Positions 22,601 to 33,228 of a stretch of DNA of 64,000 bases are shown piece after piece (the stretch's first letter is position 1; the number at the start of each line of letters is the position of its first letter). The position numbers and the translations under genes were made by a program. A model generated the notes under the pieces. It had not been told where the DNA came from, searched no databases, and saw nothing but the letters and a program-made list of their open reading frames with translations. The stretch covers positions 186,001 to 250,000 of the forward strand of contig JAAKBF010000020.1 of assembly GCA_012656075.1 (NCBI GenBank). Reading direction: 5' to 3'. The DNA comes from Phytophthora hibernalis (taxonomy: Eukaryota; Oomycota; Peronosporomycetes; Peronosporales; Peronosporaceae).

Positions 22601-24130
22601 GTCTTTCTGCGTAAGCAGAGTTTTCCGGAATGATCCGAGGCAGTGCTTGCGAGTGGCACCGTAACCTCGGAGCACATCGGGAGATCGATGTTTCGCAGGA
22701 ATCGACCAATTACCGCTGGGCTGATAGGGATGACTATCGAAAAGCGTCTCGGAAAGACACTCCCCATCGTTGTCGGCCATCCCATACGTTTGTGAAAAAG
22801 CAACAAATCGTGTGGTTGTCTTTTATTACAGCAGCGGTAATGGTTGTTGAGCAACATTAGGTTTTGCGTGCAAAATATTCTATCCGCTCGAGTTCTTCGC
22901 CCAGAGTGATTTGACACCAATTTTTTTACCGTTCTGTTGTCTTCGAGCCCTCAAGAGGTTGCACATGCGTGGTAGACTACCCTATTAATAATGGTAGCTC
23001 CACAATAACATTGTGGTCCGCATCGTTTGTATTTTACTTCGAAGTAAGTCCACCTCGAAATACAAATGTGTGCGCCCAGTGGTCATCATTGACCACTACC
23101 CTCACCTGTTCTGTAAAAAACGATCACCTCACTCATTGTACCTCAAAATTCACCACTACCCTTATACGCTTACTGTAATGATCACATCACTCATTGTACC
23201 ACAAATTCACAGGCTCCTTTGAAGGGCGGGTCCCGGTCGTTTTTCGGGAAGGTGGCAATCGCAACGCTCCGATACGTGCGTGCTGGGAGCCTGTGTTGGT
23301 CAGCACTTACCATTTGGAGAGATCAGGCAGCAGCTAAAACAACGTTAAATTTACCAAGTAGCTGATTGCTCAAATGCGAGACAGAGGTGCTTTGTTTCCT
23401 GTGGGGTTCGAGATCGAATACATATACCGGTACATGTATTTTTAAATATTAATAGTGGTTTATTCGATACCGCCTACCCAAATGCGTTTGTGGGTAGGGT
23501 TACTGTATTAATCCAAATGCGTCGTACCTAATCCGAACTTTACTGTAGACAACAAGTCTCCCCGCCTGCGCTCTCAAAGGTGTGATGACAGGATGCAACG
23601 TACTGGTGACGGTCTTCCACCACTCTAAAACAGCTCTACCAGGTCTTGCGAGACAGACTGATCAATAACCCTCTAGCGCTTTGCATACTACACTTTCTTT
23701 GGCCATGGATTTCATGGGTGCTGCGGCACTAAGCGCCAGAGGTGTCGCCAACCTCTTGCCGTCCATTTGGATGTAGCGATTTGAAAATGAAACTAAGCCA
23801 ATCATAAGACGTCGTACTTTAAAATACATTGTACGGTACCATGGGCCCTTATGACAAGACCAACAACGCTGCTACATATCACGTCTTGTGATTGGTAGAA
23901 ACTGCTTTGCCCTTATGACAAAGCGACCCCTTATGACAAGGAAATGTCGGTAAGTCTATTTTCGCTCAACATTGAAGTGTCGTTCCACTAAAATAGCAAG
24001 AAACCACCACTCTTGCCAGGATAGAGAACCACAAGTCATTCGCGTTCGATCAGCCATGTCGGCCATGATGCGGAGGGCAGCGCGAGGTCTCGACACCCCA
24101 TCTGAGACCATGGGCCAAGAGCTGGCTGCC
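22601..24130. other. Intergenic, repeat-rich
   Basis: No gene supported. It contains an imperfect ~30-bp direct repeat (GATCAC..CACTCATTGTACC) near 23122 and 23178, and a TTTGTATTT/AAATACAAA inverted pair at about 23027-23066. TACCGGTA fused to TACATGTA lies at 23425-23438, and three CCCTTATGACAA words at 23846-23939. Confidence 0.5.
23846..23939. repeat. Three CCCTTATGACAA direct repeats
   Basis: Exact 12-mers at 23846-23857, 23910-23921 and 23928-23939, about 200 bp before the recombinase remnant. They could be terminal or binding repeats of that element, or an older repeat. Confidence 0.6.
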
Positions 24131-24135
24131 GAAAG

Positions 24136-25170
24136 TTGTTTGATGAGCTTTTAGTATCTACAGGACTAACTAGAGAGGCCTTGGATGGCATACATTGCTC
24201 ACATGCTCAAGAAGCCAGCCTCCCTATGCAAAATTTCTACTCCCTACTAACCGCTTTTACGATTTTCTTGCAGACCAAGAAGAGCTCAAAAGCTCGAGCT
24301 GTGGATGGGCTGTTGTCTAAGTCAACAGCCCTCGGATACTACTCTCAAGTATTGAATATGTTGTGTGAGCGCTATCCAAGCTCCCTCTCCGACTCGCAGC
24401 GTGTGGCTAAAATTCGTGACAAGATGGCAAGCGCAATTGAAGAACGTAACCTCTGCTCAAATGTGCAAACGAATGACGCACCGGGGTGTACTATCAGTGT
24501 TAGTAGAACATCTAGTTGCTAACGCGGATGTGGCTACGGGGTTGAAGTCCATTCACGACGCTGCCCTCCTGACGATGATGTGGCACACCTTTGGGACGGC
24601 AATCGACACCTGTTTCGCTCGCAAACAGCAACTATCACGCGCGGCATCCGGCGAGCTGTTCCTGCATCTTGCTCGCATAAAGACGTCAGTTGTGCAGGGC
24701 GTCTCCGTATACAAGCCCCCGAACGGTTGGCAGCAGTGTATACTCCACTCGTTCGGCCTGCTCTTCGTTTGTTACGATGAACCGTCTGAGTACCTGTTCC
24801 CGCTCGTACCACGGTTCGCCGTCTCAGACCTGCCTGGGTGACTGACGTATACCCAGGAAGAGGTCGTATTGTACTGGGAAAGCCTGCAAAATGATACAGA
24901 GTCCGGAAGCCAACCAGCGCTGAAACGTGAACGAAAACGTCCCAATATTGCAGGCTACATTACCGAAGTTATCAGGGATACCCTGAAAGAGATGCCCCGA
25001 GCTGCGTCAAGGCGCCACTCAAATATGACCAGCCACTCCTTATGGAGAGGGTCTGCCGCGTACGCCAACGCCTCGCCAAAACTATCCATCTAGTGGATCT
25101 CTACGCGTGGAGCTTGGCTGTTGGAGTCGCTTACAAAGGTGTTTGCCTTTATAGGAATGTGGTGTTGTGA
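24136..25170 (+). pseudogene. Crypton-like tyrosine recombinase, degraded
   Basis: Pieces in two frames form one protein. A core-binding-like domain (KSTALGYYSQVLNMLCERYP) is followed, after a frameshift near 24480, by ALLTMMWHTFGTAIDTCFARKQQL. A third piece has MTSHSLWRGSAAYANASPKLS. An in-frame TAG (25092-25094) is followed by WISTRGAWLLESLTKVFAFI. Tyrosine recombinases have Arg, then H-x-x-R, then W/H and Tyr. Here the first Arg position reads Thr (FGTA), HSLWR keeps the H-x-x-R pair, and the expected terminal Tyr reads Phe (FAFI). A second stop (TGA) is at 24840-24842. The element is therefore inactive. The Crypton assignment rests on motif resemblance and lack of transposase features. 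Confidence 0.6.
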
Positions 25171-25189
25171 TTCACAGAAAACGTCGTTA

Positions 25190-25899
25190 GCTCGGCTTCC
25201 ACGCAACAGCACAACAATTCGCCGAGTCAGGTCGGCGATGTTGGGCTTGCGCAGGGTTCCTGTCGGTTCCCTTTGCGGTTCGCACCAGCCGGGGTTCAGT
25301 TGAGTGTTGTTCCCAACAAGTACCCAGCTCCAAACTCTCCAGAGACTCGCCTGAGCGGGGCAGTCACCGTGCTAAACCCTGTGCCCTCCACCAAAGGACG
25401 GACGACAGCGCGCGAGCGCTTCTACAGGCCACCAGGCGCAGACTACGCCCAGCTAGGAGGTTACGGTGTCCTGGGTTGTGCAGACCCACTGGTTCGTCGA
25501 ATCGACGAGACTTGTCTTCGCTTGGTAGCGAAGTGCCCACCCCGGGCCGACCTTGATCTCTTGGCGCTACCCCTACAAGCTATGCCTCTCGGGGAACGAC
25601 GGCAGACATAATCCAGCCCACGCAGGGACTTACCGGAAAAGTGTACGCTGTTCTTGGACTTAGAAGATTCTGCTCTGATTGTTATCTCTATATCTTCGGA
25701 GAGCCCCTTCGGGCTCTTCCCTATGTTCTTCTATCGGTCCTATACAAATATCTAATGAAATGGAGTCGTTATAGATTTCCCTGCGACTCTTCGCTCAGCT
25801 CCGTCCAATAATGTCGAGCTGTTTCTTACCTTACGGCGACTCTTCGCCCAGATCCTAATTTATCCCCCCAGTTGGTATATCTCCCTCGAGACATATTCT
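25190..25899. other. Intergenic, no confirmed gene
   Basis: A 112-codon open frame (25273-25611) has no recognisable motif and no homolog among the window's families. The rest is pyrimidine-rich non-coding DNA with repeated GAGCCCCTTCGGGCTC-like inverted words near 25700. It may be part of the recombinase element. Confidence 0.35.
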
Positions 25900-26007
25900 C
25901 GCCAAGTCGACTTTCGCCGAGTCCAACTTTCACCGAGTCCGACTTTCGCCGAGTCGATTATCGCCGAGCCCGTCCATCGCTGAGTCCGTTCTCGCTGAGT
26001 CCGGCTA
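25900..26007. repeat. Degenerate 15-16-bp tandem repeat (CGCCGAGTCCGACTTT-like)
   Basis: About seven units follow one another: CGCCAAGTCGACTTT, CGCCGAGTCCAACTTT, CACCGAGTCCGACTTT, CGCCGAGTCGATTAT and three more diverged ones. The core GAGTCCG continues at lower fidelity to about 26040. Non-coding. Confidence 0.7.
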
Positions 26008-26232
26008 AGTGCGGTTCCTGATTAAGTCCGTTCCCTGTTGAGTGCGATGTATCCATTTGGCGGTGTATCCACTTGATTCTCTTGAGTGCGATGTATCCAC
26101 TTGGTCTAGCTTAGGCATCCCTAGTGTAGGTTTACCCAAAATCTGGATTTCCCTACACCACAGTTGGGCCGAATGTTGGCGCTGCCCAGCACATCCAGAA
26201 ACATCTGAAGCATCGTCATCATCATCGGCATG

Positions 26233-26307
26233 CATCGCTTTGTCAGCGAACCAAACAAAGCGATGAATGTTGCTTGTGTACTTGCATTTTATGCAAGTAC
26301 ACAAGCA
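26233..26307. repeat. Two adjacent perfect hairpins
   Basis: Hairpin one: CATCGCTTTGT (26233-26243) pairs with ACAAAGCGATG (26255-26265). Hairpin two: TGCTTGTGTACTTGCAT (26271-26287) pairs with ATGCAAGTACACAAGCA (26291-26307) around a TTT loop. They may be a small transposon remnant, a terminator-like structure or a recombination site. Confidence 0.75.
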
Positions 26308-26364
26308 GCATTAGCAAGCACAAGCGACATTAGCATGCAACATAATAAAAGCAAAGAAACTTAC

Positions 26365-27249
26365 GGAAATCGATATCCTCCGCAGCGTCATAGCTCAGAC
26401 TATCAATGGCATCAGCAGCACCAGCACCCCCGATAGCGTCGTCATCCAGCTCATCGTGTGGTTCTTTGTCAGGTTCGTAGTCGTCGTCACTTACATCGTC
26501 CTTGACATACCCATGGGCAGCGCGAACATAGTCAATAGGCTTACAAGTGAATCGCGTTGCGCTGCAGCAGACAGTAGTAACATAATCAAAACAATAAACG
26601 TGCGTTAGTACCCATAACGTATGTCTGCCCTTTTAGACTTACCAGTGTATTGATTCAAGGACGTGATGACGCGCACCTTCTTCGCATATTTCCCCGTGCT
26701 GGGTTTCTAAGAGACTTACCTGTGTATTGATCCAAAGACGTGATGACGCGCACCTTCTTCGCATATTTCCTCGTGCTGGGTTTCTTCGTGCCCTTGCCCG
26801 TGCTGGGCTTCTTCGCGTCGTCTCCACCCGTGCTGACATTATCCATGTCCTTGGTCCCCGCGCCGGGCTTTTTCGCGCTCTTGTCGGGCTTCTTCGCGCC
26901 ATCCTCGTCATTGCTGGGCATCTTCGCCTCCTTGTCGGCCTTATCCGCGTCCTTGTCGGGTGTCTTCGCGTCCTTGGTCCCCGTGCCGGGCTTCTCCGCG
27001 TTCTTGGTTCCCCGCGCTGGGCTTTTCCGCGTCCTTGGTTCCCACGCCGGTCTCCTTCGCGTCCTTGGTCCTCGCGCCGGGTTTCTTTGCGCCCGTGCCG
27101 GGCTTCTTCGCGCCGTCGTCGCCCTTGCAGGGCTTCGTGGACGTGCTGTTGAGGCGGGAAAGTACCGTGATAGACTTGGATACGTCGCGCAGCTGCTCCG
27201 AGGAACCGTGTACTGGAGGGGACGCGCACGAGGCGATTGGATGCACCAA
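26365..27249 (-). pseudogene. Antisense lysine/proline-rich repeat protein sequence (partly inside the left direct repeat)
   Basis: Reading leftward, the - strand encodes SSEQLRDVSKSITVLSRLNS and then many KKPG(T/A)G-TKDAEKP-like units of about 11 residues. KYAKKVRVITSLDQYTG follows, with splice donors after it, and then, past a probable intron (about 26634-26553), CKPIDYVRAAHGYVKDDVSD and an acidic stretch ending at a donor near 26364. One frame change lies in the repeat region near 27010. No ATG is visible, so the 5' end is missing or in another exon. The reading crosses the left boundary of the direct repeat at 26517, so part of a non-transposon gene seems included in the repeat. The copy at 31638-32372 stops soon after its boundary. 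Confidence 0.4.
26635..26788 (-). repeat. 77-bp tandem duplication carrying a splice donor
   Basis: Two units (26712-26788 and 26635-26711) on the - strand each encode KYAKKVRVITSL(D/N)QYTG and end in GGTAAGTCT. Because 77 is not a multiple of three, the two donors would put downstream exons in different frames. The unit pair is repeated in the right direct repeat. Confidence 0.6.
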
Positions 27250-27403
27250 GGTAGCAGGCGGTGATTGGATGCACGAGGTAGTAGGCGAAAAGGTATGCGT
27301 ACGAGGGAGTAGGATGGTAGCTGAGGCAATATCACTTCCTCTTTGGCTTTGTTGTGCGTTAGTGGCCGCGCGAGTGCCTGGACACCATATCAGGCTTCTA
27401 ACA

Positions 27404-27421
27404 GGTTATGAGCCCAACACG
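27404..27421 (+). other. Primer-binding-site-like sequence, half-tRNA-iMet type
   Basis: GGTTATGAGCCCAACACG is complementary to the anticodon arm of an initiator Met tRNA (GGGCTCATAACC contains the CAT anticodon). This is the same priming mode as Drosophila copia, which uses a half-tRNA fragment. The same sequence recurs in the right repeat at 32527-32544. Confidence 0.55.
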
Positions 27422-28760
27422 TGGCGACAACGCCGACGATGCAGGCGGGAATCCTCCCGCGGCAGCTCCAACAGCGACCGATCGCGAAAGGACCGAGTTG
27501 GCTGACGAAGTACAAGAGACAAGCACCGCCGCTGCCCGCGAAAGGGAAGCGGCAACAATCCTGGCAGAAATGCTGGAGACGGCGAAGCCGACGACAGCTC
27601 AAGCTGCTGAGGCTGATGCGGGGCATGGCGGGACGCTTGGAGCGCCTCGAGGAGTTGCTGTCCAAGATGAAGAAGAAGCTGACCGAGGAGAAGGCGCTAC
27701 GGACCAGCCCATGACTCCGCCCATGAACTTGAGCTTGTTTGCGTCCGGGCTGGGAAAAAGAGCGCGGATGCACATTGATTCGCTGGAGGGGTCGTCGATG
27801 ACACCACCAACGTTGTTGCGGAGGCCTGTCGTGGCACCGCAGTACTTCGGCGAGCGGCAGCCAGGATACGGCATGCCAATGTTAGAACTACAGCGGCTTC
27901 ATGCCGCAGCTGTGGTCGAAGAAGGACTTGGGGTTGGCGCAGGGCCAGGATTAGGTCGAAAGGCGCCACCACAGGCGGGTGCAGTAAGGCCGCCGCCTCA
28001 ACAGAGTCCGGGGATGAGATATCCTGATGCGCGTTAAAATAAGCTGGCAATCCGGGAATTTGACGGCAAGGAGCTCTACCTGGGACTGGGTTCGGTATTT
28101 TTGGAGTGAGGAAGGCGCTTTGAGCGCCAAGTTGCTCAGAGACAGTCCGCGTGCGGGTTCGCATGGCCCGAAGACGTGAAGGTGGACTTGCTGGGCACTA
28201 CTTGTCGGGACTGCGGAACGCTACTACAATAAACAAGTCGAGTCGTGGTGGACCCAGATGCCGACTCTACAGTGCATCATGGAGAGGATGTTAGAAGCGT
28301 TTAAGAACAACTTCATGCCCGCCCAAGCGATGAAGCGCTTCACTGCGGTGAAGAACCCAACCGAACCTGGCCAGAGCATTACATGTACCTTGTCGCTATT
28401 TCGGAAGCGCGCGAGGCGGTTTATTTGGTGTTGATCAACGTCGTCCAGTACGTGTTTGCTGGGCTGCGCACCGTTCTCATGGCCAAGGTCGACAACACAA
28501 GGTCGGACTACTTGCAGCAGGAGGGAGCTCGCACACTTTGCGCAAGCGTGGGAGCTGGATCCTGCCAGGCAGCGAAACATCGGACGTCAGGTTGTCGCAG
28601 CTGTAGGAGAGCGGCCGAGAACGGAGACGAGAAGATGCCACGAGTGTGGCGAGATTGGACATCTGCGAGCAGCATGTCCGACGCGCGGTGAAGGCGGGAG
28701 AAACGGACCCGACCTGACGCTCGCGATAACCGAGGAGTTGGCCGGGGCCAAAGGACGTGG
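27408..28760 (+). pseudogene. Copia gag region
   Basis: An open frame from ATG 27408 to 28037 gives a Gln/Ala/Pro-rich, poorly conserved leader (MSPTRGDNADDAGG...). After stops near 28040-28370, short segments lead to a CCHC zinc knuckle at 28636-28677 (CHECGEIGHLRAAC, C-x2-C-x4-H-x4-C), the nucleocapsid nucleic-acid binding motif. At least three frame interruptions mean no full-length capsid protein is encoded. Confidence 0.65.
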
Positions 28761-31620
28761 GTCCTGGATAGCGGATCGAGCAGGCCCCTAGTGAACGATG
28801 AGTCATTGATAGAGGATGTCGAGGCAGTCGACGATGCGTGCCTGCAGTCGAACGGGGAACCACTGAGGGTGAGTAAGAAGGGTACACTGTTACTGCGGGT
28901 GACAGGATGCGGAAGTGCCCAGACAGTGAAGCTCACAGATGTATACTACGCTGCGGGCGTGGTGCACAACTTGATCTCAAATGGAAAGTTGGAGGGGAAG
29001 GGCTACGTGCTCACGTACAAAGGGGGACAACGTGTAGTAGCCGCGAAGAACGAAGGAAGAGTGACGTTTGACGTGAGTATGAAACGCAGCGTGCTGGTAG
29101 TGCATGCGACGGTCGAGAAACGACGAGAGGCCCTGTCGGAGGTGATCATGGCGGTACTGGAGCAGGAGGCAAACGTGCCTGAAGTGACGTCGAACATAGT
29201 ACAAAAGGAGACCCTTGTGGAGTTCCACAAGCGCATGGGGTACCTCCAATACGACGCAGTCGAGCGGCTTGGGCGTGACACGAGCTCGGGAATTGAGATC
29301 ACCGATCACCGGTGTGTGAATTGCCTCACGTGCGCGGAAGGCAAACAGTACAAAAATAAACAGTCTGGGAAGGACACTATAAACCACGCACCCATTGACA
29401 GGGTGGGCGGGGTGATCTGCTCCTATCTAAAAGGGCCCATGACGCCCAGAGACCGGCTCAACAACCGGTATATGATCAACTTCGTGGACCACAAGAGCAA
29501 CTATTGCAAAGTCTTTCTCGCGCGCACGAAGGATGCCGCAGCGAAACAGTTCGAACATTTTTTAGTGTTCTTTGAGAAAAATTTTAACTGCAAGATTCAC
29601 GTTCTGCGTACGGACTCTGGAGGAGAGTACGAGAACGTGGATCTATTCTGCAAACGAACTGGAGATGCGCGGCAACGGAGAGAAGCTCGCGATCAGGCGA
29701 GTAATGGGAAGGCTGAAAGGATGCACCGGACGATTATGAAATATGGCGCGCTGTATGATTTTTACATGCGGGCTCCCGTTGAGTTTATGGGGAGACGCAG
29801 TGCAATACGCGGCCTAAATACTAAATCGGTCACCGACCAACTCGAATTCGGGGCGGGCCTCCTCCATGAAACTGCTAACTAAACAAACGCCGTCTCTTGG
29901 AGAGATCGTCGTGTTTGGGTCACCTTGCACGGTGTACCGTGACCCAAGGAACAAGAACTTCTCCCAAAGAGCACAGCAGGGAATGATTGTGGGGATTGGG
30001 GAAGAGACAAAGGATATCGAGTGTATCTTCCTAAGGATAGGGTGGTCGTGACCACACATCATGTCAGAAACATAGAACCACTCGACAAAACACAAATTGA
30101 ACAAGTACAACGACTGTACCTAAGCGAGGACGAGGACCGCGGTCAGGAAGATTCGCTCGCTGAGGGTGCTGGTGTCGATGGAGAAACTGAGAGTGCAGAA
30201 GTTAACCGCGATGGCGCGAGCGTCGGGGGCGGGAGAAAACGAAGCAAGAAGTCCAAGCGAAAGAAAAACTGGACGAGAGAACATGATCGAGATGTCCAGC
30301 GTGAAATTGATTCTGGTGTTGGCGAGGAAAATGCGAGTGCCTGCGAAGCACGGGGATGCCCCGAACGCGTACGTCCGTGCGGATAAGGAGGAGGATTTGG
30401 AATTCATTCGTGCTCCGCAGGGCATGGTGATCGCAGAGGAAGTGCTGCGTCGTTTGGGGGTGTCTAGTCAAAACGAGGTGTTTCTGGAATTGAAGAAGGC
30501 CCTCTACGGGCTGAAGCAGGCAGGGCGGCTCTGGAGCAAACTGCTGCATCAGAAGCTGGCCGAGATTGGCTTCAGTCAGAGTCTAGTCGATATGTGTGTG
30601 TACTTCAGGTGGAAGAGGAACGTCCTACTGGTTATGGGGGTGTACGTTGATGATCTACTGGTCACCTGAACCGAGGAGAGTGCCGTTGATGCGTTTTTTA
30701 AGAACTCGCGTCGCTTTCGGTAAAGAACTTGGGCCTGGCACATAAATTCCTCGGCATGCGTGTCAATTATGATGAGGGAGTGGGATACGACTTAGATCAG
30801 GAAGTGACGATTATGGACCTACTGCAGGAGCACGAAATGGAGATGGCTCACGGTGTTCGAGCCCCGATCGGAGTAGAATAGAATGAAGAGCAGGAGGCTG
30901 CGGACCTCCTCCCTGCTGACGGAAGTGAGGATACGTGACCGTGACGAAGTTTCGCTCCCTAGTGATGAGCTTGCTTTGGGTGGCCCGATGTACGAGACCG
31001 GATATTTTGTTCGCTGTGCACAAGGCTACGAGTCGCGCACACTGCCCGACCATGGCGGACTGGAAGCTGGCCAAGAGGATTATGCGATACCTGGCTGAGT
31101 CGAAGAGCTTGCATCTGCGGATGCACAGTGACCGAGTGCGAGAAGAGTAGCTTGAGGTGATCGGGAATAGTGACGCCGGCTTCGCGGCGGACAAGGAAGA
31201 CCGCAAGTCAGTAACGGGAGGCTTGGTGACGGTGGACGGGATGCCGGTGAGCTGGATCTGCAAGAAGCACAGCGCTGTGTCCCTGTCTACGATGGAAGCG
31301 GAGTACACGGCGGCGTCAGTCATGGCACAGGAGTTACTCGGAGTCCGCGAGCTTGCAGGAGAACTAGGGGTTGTCTGCAGAAGCCCAATGAGTTTGCGAG
31401 TTGACAACCAGGCTGCATTGACGCAGCTGGACGGTGAGAAAGCATCCTCGAAAGCTAAGCACATCGACGTGCGGATGAATTTGTGGTTGACTACACGAAG
31501 CGGGGAGCGTTGAAGGCGGGGTACTGTGCAGGTGAACGGATGCCTGCGGACATGTTTACGAAAGTATTGGCGGCGCCAAAACTGAAAGAGATCACGATCT
31601 TATCGGACTGCACTAGGACC
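28761..31620 (+). pseudogene. Copia pol region (protease, integrase, RT, RNase H), broken
   Basis: The protease motif DSGSS is at 28767-28781. The open frame 28791-29882 carries the pre-integrase zinc-binding segment (H...CLTCAEGK) and an integrase core with its three acidic residues in VDHKSNYCKVF, RTDSGGEYEN and KAERMHRT. A connection domain follows to about 30290 in another frame. The reverse transcriptase segment 30280-30668 has GDAPNAYVRADKEE, LKKALYGLKQAGRLW and YVDDLL (30643-30660), but the part before it is missing, and a TGA follows YVDDLLVT. RNase H pieces lie at 30935-31510 (GNSDAGFAADKEDRKSVTGG, STMEAEYTAAS, DNQAALTQL), with a TAG near 31148. Inactive. Confidence 0.75.
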
Positions 31621-31637
31621 CAGAAAAACAAAAATTC

Positions 31638-32546
31638 GCAGCGCGAACATAGTCAATAGGCTTACAAGTGAATCGCGTCGCGCTGCAGCAGACAGTAGTA
31701 ACGTAATCAAAATAATAAACGTGCGTTAGTACCCATAACATATGTCTGCCCTTTTTAGACTTACCAGTGTATTGATTCAAGGACGTGATGACGCGCACCT
31801 TCTTCGCATATTTCCCCGTGCTGGGTTTCTAAGAGACTTACCTGTGTATTGATCCAAAGACGTGATGACGCGCACCTTCTTCGCATATTTCCTCGTGCTG
31901 GGTTTCTTCGTGCCCTTGCCCGTGCTGGGCTTCTTCGCGTCGTCTCCACCCGTGCTGACATTATCCATGTCCTTGGTCCCCGCGCCGGGCTTTTTCGCGC
32001 TCTTGTCGGGCTTCTTCGCGCCATCCTCGTCATTGCTGGGCATCTTCGCCTCCTTGTCGGCCTTATCCGCGTCCTTGTCGGGTGTCTTCGCGTCCTTGGT
32101 CCCCGTGCCGGGCTTCTCCGCGTTCTTGGTTCCCCGCGCTGGGCTTTTCCGCGTCCTTGGTTCCCACGCCGGTCTCCTTCGCGTCCTTGGTCCTCGCGCC
32201 GGGTTTCTTTGCGCCCGTGCCGGGCTTCTTCGCGCCGTCGTCGCCCTTGCAGGGCTTCGTGGACGTGCTGTTGAGGCGGGAAAGTACCGTGATAGACTTG
32301 GATACGTCGCGCAGCTGCTCCGAGGGAACCGTGTACTGGAGGGGACGCGCACGAGGCGATTGGATGCACCAAGGTAGCAGGCGGTGATTGGATGCACGAG
32401 GTAGTAGGCGAAAAGGTATGCGTACGAGGGAGTAGGATGGTAGCTGAGGCAATATCACTTCCTCTTTGGCTTTGTTGTGCGTTAGTGGCCGCGCGAGTGC
32501 CTGGACACCATATCAGGCTTCTAACAGGTTATGAGCCCAACACGTG
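31638..32546 (+). repeat. Right 909-bp direct repeat of the copia element
   Basis: Copy of 26517-27423, differing at only a few positions, including an extra G near 32325 and an extra T near 31756. It holds the same antisense Lys/Pro-rich sequence, the 77-bp tandem duplication and the primer-binding-like motif. The high identity points to a recent duplication or insertion. Confidence 0.8.
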
Positions 32547-33228
32547 CCTTCTTCGCCGTACTTGACACGTTGCTCACCCCTTAGTAGACGTGCTGACCTT
32601 CGTGGGCGTACGGCTTGCGCGCGTCCCTTTCGTCGGTATCATGGCTGCTTCGTCCCCTTCTGACAAAACAAAATTGGAAGGCGGGGGTCGTAGTTACTAG
32701 ATTTTAATGATCTCGCAAATTTTGTGGTTTGAGTGGAAAAAATGGTATGTAAATTGGTAAGTAAAACGGGATAAAATACCAAGCAACATAATCGACAGTA
32801 TGTTGTTTTTTATCGTCTGATTACACTTATGTTGAACGACTCCGCACTTGGATACATGTATTACAACGAGAATTGTTTGGGATCTAGGTGTCGGGGCCGG
32901 TTGTGGGACTCATACCTGGTTGTCAATGTACCCGATCTGGTTCGGCTAACTGCCAAATTTCAACGGTTCCTCTTGGTGGCTTTTAGATTACACTGTAATC
33001 AATAGATTCCCCATCAAGGGTAGAGCGTCTCGCATATCACCCTAAACTTACTGCAAGGACGCTAGGTCATCCAAAATCAACGAGGTTGAGTCGACAAGTT
33101 GAAGTTCTCCGTTCGTTCCCCGATTTCCAGCCAATCCGCTAGCGGATACCCGTGTAGAAGCCGTACAAAACCGTTAAACAAAATCTTGATGCGTGTCATT
33201 CCTGTATTTGCGCCGTTGTTGGGTAACG
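32547..33228. other. Intergenic between the copia element and the 4CL array
   Basis: No full gene. A short reading MAASSPSDKTKLEGGGRSY near 32641 resembles the start of a copia gag and then stops. A TACATGTA palindrome is at 32853-32860. AT-rich DNA (32700-32850) lies between. Confidence 0.4.

Larger units (their letters stand above)
26517..27423 (+). repeat. Left 907-bp direct repeat flanking the copia element (LTR-like)
   Basis: Nearly identical to 31638-32546, with about half a dozen substitutions and indels (for example one G at 27202). It starts GCAGCGCGAACATAG and ends CCCAACACGTG. The probable true LTR end is TCTAACA just before 27404, because the primer-binding-like sequence GGTTATGAGCCCAACACG follows within the repeat. 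No TG...CA termini coincide with the repeat edges. Confidence 0.8.
26517..32546 (+). mobile_element. Ty1/copia-type retrotransposon (Pseudoviridae order PR-INT-RT-RH), defective
   Basis: Direct repeats of 907 and 909 bp bound a 4.2-kb interior with copia gene order: zinc-knuckle gag, aspartic protease, integrase, reverse transcriptase, RNase H. The interior has several stops and frame changes and a deletion in the N-terminal reverse transcriptase, so it is not autonomous. No clear target-site duplication is visible at the edges (CCATGG left, CCTTCTTCG right). No typical polypurine tract precedes the right repeat. An ATG opening MAASSPSDKTKLEGGG at about 32641, a copia-gag-like start, follows the right repeat. 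This hints at a second, truncated element in tandem. Confidence 0.75.

Noticed and set aside
22601..22780. N-terminal extension of PLC-like copy 1 (start at 22780)
   Set aside because: It would bury the signal peptide that starts at 22600, and the paralog has no matching extension.
25273..25611. 112-codon open frame after the recombinase remnant
   Set aside because: No motif, no splice context, and an odd Pro/Arg composition; it may be a chance frame in transposon DNA.
25900..26007. Possible CRISPR-like array
   Set aside because: Units are contiguous and degenerate, with no unique spacers, and the genome is eukaryotic.
32519..32546. tRNA-like GGTTATGAGCCC sequence
   Set aside because: Only the complement of an anticodon arm is present; acceptor, D and T arms are absent, so it is a primer site, not a tRNA gene.
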